In this document: positions 56,763 to 64,000 of the stretch, one piece after another
Layout: every line of letters begins with the position of its first letter
Numbering within the stretch: position 1 is the stretch's first letter
Assembly (NCBI GenBank): GCA_964640085.1
Contig: CAZXFA010000006.1
Location: 52,519 to 116,518, forward strand
DNA from: CAZXFA01 sp964640085
GTDB lineage: Bacteria > Actinomycetota > UBA4738 > HRBIN12
Direction of reading: 5' to 3'
Length of the DNA stretch: 64,000 nucleotides
Notes under the pieces: generated by a model
Seen by the model: the letters and a program-made list of their open reading frames with translations, nothing else
Databases searched by the model: none
Told to the model about the DNA's origin: nothing
Position numbers and translations under genes: made by a program

Positions 56763-58499
56763 ATGACGACCGTCCACACCTACGACGCGGTGATCGTCGG
56801 CGCCGGCGGTGCCGGGCTGCGGGCCGCGATCGAGGCCTCCTCCCACGTTCGGACCGCCGTGATCTCCAAGCTGTACCCCACGCGCTCGCACACCGGGACC
56901 GCGCAGGGCGGGGTCTGCGCGGCGTTGGCCAACGTGGAGGAGGACTACCCCGAGTGGCATGCGTTCGACACCGTGAAGGGTGGCGACTACCTGGTGGACC
57001 AACCCGCCGCCCAGCTGATGTGCGAGGAAGCGATCGACGCGATCTACGAGCTCGAGCACTGGGGCCTGCCGTTCAACCGGACCCCCGACGGCAAGATCGA
57101 CCAGCGGCGGTTCGGCGGACACACGCGCAACCATGGCGAGGCGCCGGTCAGGCGGGCGTGTTACGCGGCCGACCGGACCGGCCACATGATCCTGCAGACG
57201 CTCTACCAACAATGCGTCAAGCGCAACGTTCGGTTCTTCAACGAGTTCTACGTCCTGGACCAGCTCATGACCGACGGGCGGTGCTCGGGCGTGGTCGCGT
57301 ACGAGCTGACCACCGGCGAGCTGCACGTGTTCCGCGCCAAGGCCGTCCTGTACGCGACCGGCGGTTCCGGCCGGATGTACCGGGTCTCCTCGAACGCCCA
57401 CACGCTCACCGGTGACGGGCCGGCGGTCCTGTTCCGCCGCGGCATCCCGCTCGAGGACATGGAGTTCTTCCAGTTCCATCCCACGGGCGTCTACAAGATG
57501 GGGATCCTGCTCTCGGAGGCGGTGCGCGGCGAGGGCGGGATCCTCCTCAACGCCGACGAAGAGCGCTTCATGGAGCGCTACGCGCCGACCGTGAAGGACC
57601 TCGCACCGCGCGACATGGTCTCCCGCGCGATCTTCCAGGAGATCAGGGAGGGCCGCGGCGCCGGACCGAACCGCGATGCGGTGTGGCTGGACGTCCGACA
57701 CCTGCCGCGGGAGGTTATCGAGGAGAAGCTCCCCGACGTGACCGAGTTCGCGCGCGTGTACCTGGGCGTGGAGCCGACGACCGAGCTGGTCCCGATCCAA
57801 CCGACGGCCCACTACGCGATGGGCGGGATCCCGACCGACGTGGACGGGCGGGTGGTCGTCGACGAGGAGGAGACCACGGTGCCCGGCCTGTACGCGGCCG
57901 GGGAGTGCGCGTGCGTGAGCGTGCATGGAGCGAACCGGCTGGGGACGAACTCGCTGCTCGACATCGTGGTGTTCGGCCGTCGGGGAGGGAAGCACCTGGC
58001 CGGGTACGCGGGCGAGGCCGATCTCCGCGAGCTCCCCGAGCGCCCGGAGGGCATGGTCGAGGACCTGGTGGAGGGCCTCCGAGGCCGCGCGGAAGGGGCG
58101 AACGCCGCGGACATCCGCGCCGAGCTCCAGGAGCAGATGCAGGATCTGGCGTTCGTCGTCCGGAGCGAGGAGAGCCTGCGGAAGATGGGGGAGATCCTGG
58201 ACGCGCTGCGCGAGCGTTACGAGCGCGTGTACGTCCAGGACACCGGACGGATGTTCAACACGGAGCTGATGGAGGCGGTGGAGCTCGGGTTCCTACTGGA
58301 CTGCGCCGACGCGACCGTGGCGGCCGCCCTCGCGCGCGACGAGAGCCGGGGCGCGCACTACCGCGAGGACCACCCGCTGCGCGACGACGAGCACTGGTTG
58401 AAGCACTCGCTGGCGTACCGGGAGGACGACGGCCGGATCCGCCTCGCGTCCAAGCCCGTGAAGCTGGGCCCGTACGTCCCCATGGAGCGGAAGTACTGA
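56763..58499 (+). CDS. sdhA: Succinate dehydrogenase flavoprotein subunit
   Basis: 578-aa FAD subunit that oxidises succinate to fumarate. DAVIVGAGGAGLRAAIEASS is the FAD site and TRSHTGTAQGGVCAAL has the His for covalent FAD. EFFQFHPTGVYKMGILLSEA and VRGEGGILLNADEERFMERY include active-site residues, and the substrate-binding region is HYAMGGIPTDVDGRVV. GANRLGTNSLLDIVVFGRR lies near the end. Full length. Its stop overlaps the sdhB start (TGATG), consistent with stoichiometric translation. Confidence 0.96.
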   Translation: MTTVHTYDAVIVGAGGAGLRAAIEASSHVRTAVISKLYPTRSHTGTAQGGVCAALANVEEDYPEWHAFDTVKGGDYLVDQPAAQLMCEEAIDAIYELEHWGLPFNRTPDGKIDQRRFGGHTRNHGEAPVRRACYAADRTGHMILQTLYQQCVKRNVRFFNEFYVLDQLMTDGRCSGVVAYELTTGELHVFRAKAVLYATGGSGRMYRVSSNAHTLTGDGPAVLFRRGIPLEDMEFFQFHPTGVYKMGILLSEAVRGEGGILLNADEERFMERYAPTVKDLAPRDMVSRAIFQEIREGRGAGPNRDAVWLDVRHLPREVIEEKLPDVTEFARVYLGVEPTTELVPIQPTAHYAMGGIPTDVDGRVVVDEEETTVPGLYAAGECACVSVHGANRLGTNSLLDIVVFGRRGGKHLAGYAGEADLRELPERPEGMVEDLVEGLRGRAEGANAADIRAELQEQMQDLAFVVRSEESLRKMGEILDALRERYERVYVQDTGRMFNTELMEAVELGFLLDCADATVAAALARDESRGAHYREDHPLRDDEHWLKHSLAYREDDGRIRLASKPVKLGPYVPMERKY

Positions 58500-59272
58500 T
58501 GGCGGACACCGACGACCTGGGCGAGGTGCTGGAGACCTCGGATCGACGGGAGGCAGGAGCCGCGCGCAGGGTCTCCCTCACGCTGAAGGTCCGTCGGTTC
58601 AACCCCGAGCTTCGAGGCGAGGAGTCGTGGTGGGACGAGTTCAGGATCCAGGCCGATCCCGACGACCGGCTCCTGGACGCGTTGCACCAGGTGAAGTGGT
58701 ACCACGACGGCACCCTCGCCCTGAGACGCTCGTGCGCGCACGGGATCTGCGGCTCGGACGCGATGATGGTCAACGGCCAGAACCGGTTGGCGTGCAAGAT
58801 CATCGTCCGCGACGTCATCCCGAGGGTGACGGTCGAACCGATCCGCGGACTGCCGGTGCTCAAGGACCTGATCGTCGACATGGAGCCGTTCTTCGCCGGG
58901 TACCGCTCCGTGCTGCCCTACCTGATCAACGACTCGGGCGAGCCCGTCCAGGAGCGCGTCCAGTCTCCGGAGGAGCGGCACCGGTTCGACGACACCACCA
59001 AGTGCATCCTCTGCGCGGCCTGCACGACCTCGTGCCCGATCTTCTGGGGGGACGAGGAGTACGTCGGCCCGGCGGCGATCGTGAACGCCCATCGGTTCAT
59101 CTACGACTCGCGCGACGAGGCCGCGGACGAGCGTCTCCGGATCCTGGCCGACAAGACGGGCGTGTTCCGCTGTCGGACCACGTTCAACTGCACGGAGGCG
59201 TGCCCCAGGGGGATCGAGGTCACCAAGGCGATCCAGGAGGTCAAGCGCTCGATCCTGTTCGAGCGCTTCTAG
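58499..59272 (+). CDS. sdhB: Succinate dehydrogenase iron-sulfur subunit
   Basis: 257-aa electron-transfer subunit. The 2Fe-2S site is RRSCAHGICGSDAMMVNGQN with a further Cys in RLACK. CILCAACTTSCP binds 4Fe-4S, and CRTTFNCTEACPRG binds 3Fe-4S, so all three clusters should form. The N-terminal ~25 residues are an acidic extension absent from E. coli SdhB. ATG 58499 overlaps the sdhA stop. It ends 25 bases before the isocitrate dehydrogenase gene, probably in the same transcript. Confidence 0.95.
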   Translation: MADTDDLGEVLETSDRREAGAARRVSLTLKVRRFNPELRGEESWWDEFRIQADPDDRLLDALHQVKWYHDGTLALRRSCAHGICGSDAMMVNGQNRLACKIIVRDVIPRVTVEPIRGLPVLKDLIVDMEPFFAGYRSVLPYLINDSGEPVQERVQSPEERHRFDDTTKCILCAACTTSCPIFWGDEEYVGPAAIVNAHRFIYDSRDEAADERLRILADKTGVFRCRTTFNCTEACPRGIEVTKAIQEVKRSILFERF

Positions 59273-59297
59273 CCTCCGGCCCTGGAGGTCTTCGGGC

Positions 59298-60365
59298 GTG
59301 TCCCACCTCGTGACGCTGATCCCCGGGGACGGCATCGGCTCGGAGGTGGCCGAGGCAACGCGCCGGGTGCTCGGGGCCACCGGCCTGGGCTTCGAGTGGG
59401 TCGTCGAGGAGGCGGGCGCCCACGTCCTGGAGCGCGAGGGCTCGGTCCTGCCGGACCGGGTCCTGGAGCGGATCCGGGCCTCCCGGGTCGCGATCAAGGG
59501 CCCGATCACGACGCCCGTCGGCTCGGGCTTCCGGAGCGCGAACGTCGCCCTGCGACAGGAGCTCGACCTGTTCGCGGCGGTCCGCCCGTCGCGCTCCCTC
59601 CCCGGCGTGCCCACGCCTCACCCCGATGTCGACTTGGTCGTGATCCGGGAGAACACCGAGGACCTGTACCGGGGGATCGAGTTCCGACGCGGCTCCCCCG
59701 AGTCGGCCGCGCTCCGTGCCGAGCTCCGGCGGCTGAGCGGGCGCGAGGTCCGCGAGGACTCGGGTTTCACGCTGAAGCCGATCAGCGTGGCGGGCACCCG
59801 CCGGATCGTGCGGTTCGCGTTCGAGTACACGAGGGCCAACGGGCGCCGGAGGATCACTCTCGGGCACAAGGCGAACATCATGCGGTTCTCGGACGGGTTG
59901 TTCCGCCGGATCGGGATCGAGGAGGCGGAGACCCACCCCGACGTGGCGTTCGAAGAGATGCAGATCGACCAGCTCTCGATGCGCCTGCCGCGCGAGCCCG
60001 GGATGTTCGACGTGCTGCTGCTCCCGAACCTGTACGGGGACATCCTGTCCGACCTGTGCGCCGGGCTCGTCGGCGGCCTGGGTCTCGCGGCCGGCGCGAA
60101 CCTCGGCTGGGAGTACGCGGTGTTCGAGCCGGTCCACGGGAGCGCGCCGGACATCGCCGGCCGGGGGATCGCGAACCCGATCGCGATGATCCTGTCCGGC
60201 GCGATGCTGCTTCGGCACCTGGGGGAGGCCGAGGCGGCCCTGGCGGTGGAACGGGCGGTCGATCGGGTGCTCGGGGAGGGCTGGGAGCGCACGCCCGATC
60301 TCGGCGGGACCTCGACCACCGATGCGGTGGCGGGGGCGATCGTGCGGGCCCTCGGCGAGGCCTGA
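59298..60365 (+). CDS. Isocitrate/isopropylmalate-family dehydrogenase (probable NAD+-isocitrate dehydrogenase)
   Basis: 355-aa beta-decarboxylating dehydrogenase. HLVTLIPGDGIGSEVAEATR opens the fold. KGPITTPVGSGFRSANVALR is the isocitrate-type substrate loop with Ser-x-Asn and Arg, where isopropylmalate enzymes have a Leu-rich loop. VVIRENTEDLYRGIEFRRG, HKANIMRFSDGLFRRIG with the catalytic Lys, and LYGDILSDLCAGLVGGLG with metal Asp residues complete the active site. A GGAGGT site precedes GTG 59298. Its place behind sdhCDAB argues for a TCA-cycle role; homoisocitrate dehydrogenase is the alternative. Confidence 0.87.
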   Translation: MSHLVTLIPGDGIGSEVAEATRRVLGATGLGFEWVVEEAGAHVLEREGSVLPDRVLERIRASRVAIKGPITTPVGSGFRSANVALRQELDLFAAVRPSRSLPGVPTPHPDVDLVVIRENTEDLYRGIEFRRGSPESAALRAELRRLSGREVREDSGFTLKPISVAGTRRIVRFAFEYTRANGRRRITLGHKANIMRFSDGLFRRIGIEEAETHPDVAFEEMQIDQLSMRLPREPGMFDVLLLPNLYGDILSDLCAGLVGGLGLAAGANLGWEYAVFEPVHGSAPDIAGRGIANPIAMILSGAMLLRHLGEAEAALAVERAVDRVLGEGWERTPDLGGTSTTDAVAGAIVRALGEA

Positions 60366-60386
60366 AGCCCCGACGCCCCCGGGACC

Positions 60387-60402
60387 GGCGGGCTGGCCCG
60401 CC
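60387..60402 (+). terminator. Short GC hairpin after the isocitrate dehydrogenase gene
   Basis: GGCGGGC (60387-60393) faces GCCCGCC (60396-60402) around a two-base gap, effectively a 6-bp stem with a CTGG loop. A weak terminator candidate ending the sdh-IDH operon. Confidence 0.4.
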
Positions 60403-60461
60403 CCGGCCAGGTGCGGTAGAAAGGTGGGGAAGGAACCGAACGCGAGGCCAGGAGGTCCGAG

Positions 60462-60665
60462 ATGCAAGGCAAGGTCGGTGACCGGATCGTCGTGGAGTCC
60501 GAGACCGTCGGCCAGCCCACCCGCGAGGGCGAGATCCTCGAGGTGATCGAGGGCGAGGTGGGCCTCCGCTACCGCGTCCGTTGGGACGACGGTCACGAGT
60601 CGATCTTCACGCCAAGCGGAGGCTCGGCCCGCGTGATCCGCAGGCGGGGGAAGAAGGCCAGCTGA
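60462..60665 (+). CDS. DUF1918-domain protein
   Basis: 67-aa basic protein beginning MQGKVGDRIVVESETVGQPT, with REGEILEVIEGEVGLRYRVR and WDDGHESIFTPSGGSARVI. This is the DUF1918 SH3-like fold found widely in actinobacteria; function unknown. A strong CCAGGAGGTCCGAG ribosome site precedes ATG 60462. It stands as a single gene followed by a hairpin and converges with the fumarase operon. Confidence 0.9.
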   Translation: MQGKVGDRIVVESETVGQPTREGEILEVIEGEVGLRYRVRWDDGHESIFTPSGGSARVIRRRGKKAS

Positions 60666-60686
60666 CGATCAGTGACGGTGTCCCTC

Positions 60687-60705
60687 GGGGCCCGCACCGG
60701 GCCCC
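60687..60705. terminator. Terminator hairpin between DUF1918 and the fumarase-linked small gene
   Basis: GGGGCCCG (60687-60694), CAC loop, CGGGCCCC (60698-60705), a perfect 8-bp stem. It lies 12 bases beyond the stop of the 58-aa gene on the reverse strand and 21 bases after DUF1918, so it can serve both directions. Confidence 0.65.
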
Positions 60706-60716
60706 CGGGGGAGCTG

Positions 60717-60893
60717 TCAGCACCCCGGTTCGCCCAGGTGCCCGCAGCACTGTCGCCTAGAGAAGGTCGCGCGAGCACGGTTGCGCAGCGCCAAGCCCAC
60801 CTTCGTCCAGATCGGCGCCTCGAACTCGCGCCAGTTCGTGGAGAACGCCCGCGCGTGCTCGGCGAGGAGTTCGAAGAACCGCCGAACGGTCAC
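60717..60893 (-). CDS. 58-aa small protein with C-terminal Cys motif CCGHLGEPGC, coupled to fumarase
   Basis: A small gene whose GTG start (60893) overlaps the fumarase beta stop by four bases (GTGA), with GGAGGG just upstream. The protein begins MTVRRFFELLAEHARAFSTN, continues with an aromatic/basic helix (NWREFEAPIWTKVGLALRNR) and ends RRQCCGHLGEPGC, so the last residue is a Cys. There is no signal peptide or TM helix. The tail resembles CCGN-x-G-x-PGC endings I recall from other actinobacterial small proteins, but that is memory, not a search. The three Cys and the His could bind metal. Tight coupling to an Fe-S fumarase suggests a link to it; function unknown. Confidence 0.72.
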   Translation of the reverse strand: MTVRRFFELLAEHARAFSTNWREFEAPIWTKVGLALRNRARATFSRRQCCGHLGEPGC

Positions 60894-61531
60894 TTCCCTC
60901 CGCCGTCGGAAAGGTGGTAGCTCTCGACCGGGATCCGCAGGTCGTCGGGCAGGAAGTCGTTCCTCCGCCAGGGTTGGATGGTTTCGGCGTAGAAGTCCCG
61001 ACCCTCGCAGTCGTTGACCACCCAGACCGGGAAGTCCTCGACCTCCATCGCCCGCACCGCCTCCGTCCCCAGCTCGGGGAAGGCGATCACCTGCTGCGAG
61101 CGGACCTGGAGCGCGGCCAGCGCTCCCCCGCCGCCGAGCGCCGCCATGTAGACGGCGGTGTGCTCCTTCAGCTGCTCCCGGACCGCCGGACCGCGGCCGC
61201 CCTTGCCGATGATGCCCTTCAGGCCGATCTCGAGCAGGCGGGGGGTGTACGTGTCCATCCGGTTGGCGGTGGTGGGGCCGGCCGCGCCGATCGCGTTCCC
61301 GGGGCGCTCGGGCGTGGGGCCGACGTAGTAGACGATCTGCCCCGCCGGGTCGAACGGCAGGGGCTCCCCCCGATCGAGCATCTCGATCAGGACCTTGTGG
61401 GCGGCATCACGCGCCGAGTAGACCGTGCCGTTGACCAGCACCACGTCGCCCGCGTGGAGCTGCCGCACGTCCTCCTCGGAGAGCGGCGCGCGGATCCGCT
61501 TCCGCCCGTCCTCCAGGACCTCGACCGCCAT
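60890..61531 (-). CDS. Fumarate hydratase class I, beta subunit
   Basis: 213-aa C-terminal half of the two-subunit Fe-S fumarase that interconverts fumarate and malate. RIRAPLSEEDVRQLHAGDVV and VYYVGPTPERPGNAIGAAGP start the fold. TTANRMDTYTPRLLEIGLKG, IIGKGGRGPAVREQLKEH and EVEDFPVWVVNDCEGRDFY are family blocks. ATG 61531 starts the conserved region; the open frame above it belongs to the alpha gene overlap. Two bases separate it from the alpha gene. The small protein gene overlaps its stop. Confidence 0.92.
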   Translation of the reverse strand: MAVEVLEDGRKRIRAPLSEEDVRQLHAGDVVLVNGTVYSARDAAHKVLIEMLDRGEPLPFDPAGQIVYYVGPTPERPGNAIGAAGPTTANRMDTYTPRLLEIGLKGIIGKGGRGPAVREQLKEHTAVYMAALGGGGALAALQVRSQQVIAFPELGTEAVRAMEVEDFPVWVVNDCEGRDFYAETIQPWRRNDFLPDDLRIPVESYHLSDGGGK

Positions 61532-61533
61532 CG

Positions 61534-62388
61534 TCAGATCACCCTCGTCCCGGTCCGATGGGCGTGGCACTCGATGTTCACGGCCACCGGGAGCGACGCG
61601 ATGTGCGTCGCCATCGTCTCGACGTGCACGGCCAGAACCGTCTGCGTCCCGCCGAGCGCCTCGGGACCGAGCCCCAGCGCGTTGCACTTCTCGTAGAGCT
61701 CGGCCTCGAGCTCGGCGATCTGGGGGTCATCGCTCGGCCGGCCGACCTTGCGCATCAGCGCCTTCTTGGCGAGCACCGCCGACAGCTCGAAGTCCCCGCC
61801 GACCCCGACCCCGATGATCCCCGGCGGGCAGGCGTTCGGACCGGACTCGGCCACCGCCTTGAGGACGAAGTGCTTCACGCCCTCGATCCCGTCCGCGGGC
61901 TTCAGCATGGCGTGCTTGGCCATGTTCTCCGATCCGGCGCCCTTGGCGTCGATCTGGATCCGGATCTGGTCGCCGGGCACGACCCGCGTGTGGACGAAGG
62001 CGGGCGTGTTGTCCCCGGTGTTCTTCCGCTCGAAGAGCGGGTCGCGGACGATCGAGCCGCGGAGGTACCCGTCCGTGTACCCCTGCCGGACGCCCTCGTC
62101 GATCGCGGCGTACAGGTCGCCGTCCGTCACGTGCACGTCTTGCCCGAGGTCGAGGAACACCACCGTGTACCCCGTGTCCTGGCAGTAGGGGTACTCACCC
62201 TCGGCCGCGAGGTCCTGGTTGCGGATCAGCAGGTCGAGCACCTGGCGTCCGAGCGGCGACTCCTCCTTCTCCCGGGCGCGCTGCATCAGCTCCACCATCT
62301 CGGGGGGGACCGTGTAGCAGATCTCCATGCATAGATCGCGCACCACGCGCGTGATCTCGGCGGCGTCGACCTCCCGGGCGGGGCCCAT
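61534..62388 (-). CDS. Fumarate hydratase class I, alpha subunit
   Basis: 284-aa Fe-S-binding subunit of two-part fumarase. Three Cys suitable for the 4Fe-4S cluster are seen in EYPYCQDTGYTVVFLDLG, GPNACPPGIIGVGVGGDFE and LYEKCNALGLGPEALGGTQT. GSENMAKHAMLKPADGIEGV is another conserved block. ATG 62388 follows GGGAGGG and lies nine bases after a TAGCAT box. Oxygen-labile class I fumarases are less common in aerobes than class II; in this TCA setting it is probably the main fumarase. Confidence 0.93.
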   Translation of the reverse strand: MGPAREVDAAEITRVVRDLCMEICYTVPPEMVELMQRAREKEESPLGRQVLDLLIRNQDLAAEGEYPYCQDTGYTVVFLDLGQDVHVTDGDLYAAIDEGVRQGYTDGYLRGSIVRDPLFERKNTGDNTPAFVHTRVVPGDQIRIQIDAKGAGSENMAKHAMLKPADGIEGVKHFVLKAVAESGPNACPPGIIGVGVGGDFELSAVLAKKALMRKVGRPSDDPQIAELEAELYEKCNALGLGPEALGGTQTVLAVHVETMATHIASLPVAVNIECHAHRTGTRVI

Positions 62389-62397
62389 GACCCTCCC

Positions 62398-62403
62398 ATG
62401 CTA
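62398..62403 (-). promoter_or_regulatory. -10 box of the fumarase operon
   Basis: TAGCAT on the reverse strand ends nine bases before ATG 62388. GGGAGGG lies between, so the leader is either absent or very short. Confidence 0.4.
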
Positions 62404-62441
62404 TCGCCCGCCGCTTCGCCCCGTCGGGGACGGGTGAGAGG

Positions 62442-63041
62442 ATGACCCCCCCGATGCGCGAGATCCTGTCCACGGCGCGGCCGAAGCCACTGCGCCTGGC
62501 CGGGTTCCTGGCCCTGTCGGCCGGCGCGGTCGCCGCCGGCGCCGGAGCGACCCGCGACTGGGTCGTGGTCGGCTTCCCGGGCGACGTCGCCGGCGCGGCC
62601 GACGCGTCGGTCCGCGGGATCGACGTGTGGGAGGGGAAGGCGGCGCTCCTGCTCGCGGTCGGGACGCTCGTCGCGATGCTCGCGCTCCGTCTGGCGCGGT
62701 CCTCCTCGGTCCGGACGGTGATCGCGGTCCTGCTGATCGCGTTCGGCGCGGCCGACACCGTCCTCCCGCCGATGGTCGTCGCCTGTGCACGGGGGCGGTT
62801 CGTCGAGGCGGAGGGGCTCGACCGGATCGCCCGCGCCCTTGCGCCCGAGCTCGACCTGCCGCAGGACGTCGTCCGGGAGCAGCTTGAGCGGCAGTTCGGC
62901 GCCCTGCTGCGGGTGGACGTGGCGTCGGGCCCGTGGATCTCGGCCGCGGGCGGGGTGCTGATCCTGCTCGGCGCCGGTCTCAGTCTGGCCTGGGCGCGCC
63001 GCCCCCGTCCGCGGAAGGAACACTCGGTCCCTGACGCCTAG
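62442..63041 (+). CDS. Membrane protein, possibly of the Trp-associated (Trp_oprn_chp-like) family
   Basis: 199 aa with four hydrophobic segments (~18-38, ~65-82, ~88-106, ~163-183). A soluble loop between the third and fourth contains ARALAPELDLPQDVVREQLE. The layout, with a Trp in TRDWVVVGFPG after TM1, recalls actinobacterial Trp-associated membrane proteins, but the match is weak. ATG 62442 and ATG 62454 (MREILSTARP) are both possible starts. Its stop overlaps the malate dehydrogenase stop by four bases in convergent orientation. Confidence 0.65.
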   Translation: MTPPMREILSTARPKPLRLAGFLALSAGAVAAGAGATRDWVVVGFPGDVAGAADASVRGIDVWEGKAALLLAVGTLVAMLALRLARSSSVRTVIAVLLIAFGAADTVLPPMVVACARGRFVEAEGLDRIARALAPELDLPQDVVREQLERQFGALLRVDVASGPWISAAGGVLILLGAGLSLAWARRPRPRKEHSVPDA

Positions 63042-63961
63042 AGCTTGGCCAGGTCGGCGCACTTCGCGCGGATCTGCTCGGCCGCCGCTCGCAGAGTCCG
63101 CAGCTCATCGGCGTCCAGCTCGAGCTCCACGATCTCCGCCACCCCGGCGCGCGAGAGCCGGACGGGAACGCCGACGTACACCTCGTGGATCCCGTACTGC
63201 CCGGTGCACCAGGCGCAGACCGGCAGGAGCTCCTCCGTGTTGTGGACGATCGACTCGACCATCTTCGTCACCGCGGCCGACGGCGCGTAGTACGCGCTCC
63301 CCTTCTTCAGGAGCCCTACGATCTCGGCGCCCGCGTCCCGCGTCCGCGCGTACAGGTGCTCGAGGGTCGCCTCGTCCACGATGTCGGTCAGCGGCTTGTC
63401 GTCGACCGTGGCACGCCGTGGAAGCGGGATCATCGCCTCGCCGTGCGAGCCGAGCGTCATCGCCTCGACGACCAACGGCGACACCCCGAGCTCCTCGGCG
63501 ATGAACGCTCGCAGGCGCCCGGAGTCCAGCACCCCCGCCATGCCCATCACGCGCGTGCGGGGGAAGCCCGAGACCTCGGCCGCGAGGTAGGTCATCTCGT
63601 CGAGCGGGTTCGTGACGACGATCAGGATCGCGTCGGGCGAGCCCGCAACCACCTTCTCCACGACCTCGCGCACCACCGCGGCGTTCTTCCCCAGGAGATC
63701 CATCCGGCTCATCCCCGGCTGCCGGGGGAACCCGGCGGTGATCACCACCACGTCCGACCCGCCGGTGTCCGCGTAGTCGTTCGTCCCCAGGACGTGCGGC
63801 TCGAAGCCGACGATCGGGGCCGACTGGCGGAGGTCGAGGGCGAGCCCCTGCGGGAGCCCCTCGATGATGTCTATCAGGACGACCTCGGCCAGGCCCCGGT
63901 GGACGAGCCGCATCGCCGTGGTCTGACCGACGAACCCGCTTCCGACGACGGTAACGCGCAT
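63038..63961 (-). CDS. mdh: Malate dehydrogenase (LDH-like type)
   Basis: 307-aa NAD-dependent enzyme converting malate to oxaloacetate. MRVTVVGSGFVGQTTAMRLV is the NAD site and VLIDIIEGLPQGLALDLRQS includes the NAD-ribose Asp. VVITAGFPRQPGMSRMDLLG is the substrate loop; the Arg in place of the Gln of lactate dehydrogenases indicates malate specificity. LGSHGEAMIPLP holds the catalytic His, and VTNPLDEMTYLAAEVSGFPR is also typical. ATG 63961 follows GAGGAGCG. It completes the succinate-fumarate-malate-oxaloacetate run in this window. Confidence 0.95.
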   Translation of the reverse strand: MRVTVVGSGFVGQTTAMRLVHRGLAEVVLIDIIEGLPQGLALDLRQSAPIVGFEPHVLGTNDYADTGGSDVVVITAGFPRQPGMSRMDLLGKNAAVVREVVEKVVAGSPDAILIVVTNPLDEMTYLAAEVSGFPRTRVMGMAGVLDSGRLRAFIAEELGVSPLVVEAMTLGSHGEAMIPLPRRATVDDKPLTDIVDEATLEHLYARTRDAGAEIVGLLKKGSAYYAPSAAVTKMVESIVHNTEELLPVCAWCTGQYGIHEVYVGVPVRLSRAGVAEIVELELDADELRTLRAAAEQIRAKCADLAKL

Positions 63962-64000
63962 GGACGGACGCTCCTCGGCTCGGATGCGCTCATCCTACCC

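Noticed and set aside
1..64000. tRNA, rRNA, riboswitch, CRISPR, insertion sequence or prophage
   Set aside because: I saw no T-loop-like GGTTCGAATCC sequences, no spaced direct repeats, no transposase or integrase motifs and no recognisable riboswitch core. A covariance-model scan would be decisive.

Overview
The window is about 70% G+C, densely packed, and looks like chromosome of a high-GC actinobacterial lineage. It may come from an environmental genome outside the best-studied orders. The clues are an acyl-CoA carboxylase epsilon subunit, an F420-dependent NADP reductase, a DUF1918 protein, crotonyl-CoA carboxylase/reductase, and many genes whose -10 box lies 6-9 bases before the start codon, as in leaderless mRNAs. 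I saw no rRNA, tRNA, CRISPR array, insertion sequence or prophage. The assignment to Actinomycetota is inference.

Layout. 1-1528: edge of a reverse gene, a thiamine-dependent dehydrogenase alpha subunit, and a 122-bp scar where its beta subunit should be. 1744-6472: a complete branched-chain-amino-acid type ABC importer (two permeases, two ATPases, binding lipoprotein). The dehydrogenase and the importer share a 19-bp operator-like sequence. 6604-9551: a tyrosine phosphatase and a pyruvate-phosphate-dikinase-like protein without its PEP/pyruvate barrel. 9555-15949 (reverse): a NurA-HerA-Mre11-Rad50 type DNA end-resection operon. 16101-17339: a histidine-kinase-like protein that has lost its phospho-acceptor His. 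17403-26323: fatty-acid genes, DinB, a membrane FtsH-like protease divergent from an Xre regulator, methylmalonyl-CoA epimerase, crotonyl-CoA carboxylase/reductase, a DMT exporter and an Fe-S RecB-like nuclease. 26404-31784: a secreted lysozyme-like protein, then two paralogous ECF sigma factor/membrane-protein pairs flanking a glycosidase-like lipoprotein. 31961-36724: carboxylase beta and epsilon subunits, cupin, two glycosyltransferases, lipoprotein. 36731-47211 (reverse): hydroxyacyl-CoA dehydrogenase, M23 peptidase, acyl-CoA dehydrogenase, a very large cyclase/ATPase/TPR regulator, and a thiolase/DUF35 cluster. 47275-52918: K+ channel, PH-domain protein, biotin ligase divergent from biotin carboxylase, F420-dependent NADP reductase, DUF4397 protein. 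53049-63961: methylmalonyl-CoA mutase large subunit, methyltransferase, sdhCDAB, isocitrate dehydrogenase, DUF1918, two-subunit fumarase with a hidden 58-aa cysteine-tailed protein, and malate dehydrogenase.

Metabolically the genes fit together. Acyl-CoA dehydrogenases, thiolases and hydroxyacyl-CoA dehydrogenase degrade or build acyl-CoAs. Propionyl-CoA can be carboxylated (beta/epsilon plus biotin carboxylase, biotinylated by BirA), epimerised and isomerised to succinyl-CoA, then oxidised through succinate dehydrogenase, fumarase and malate dehydrogenase. Crotonyl-CoA carboxylase/reductase adds an ethylmalonyl-CoA entry.

The observations most worth following are the tandem sigma/membrane modules with their shared hairpin element, the 58-aa CCGHLGEPGC protein translationally coupled to fumarase, the archaeal-style end-resection operon, and the E1-beta deletion scar beside a shared operator. 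Starts are my own choices from ribosome sites, overlaps and -10 boxes; all functional calls are from sequence reading only.
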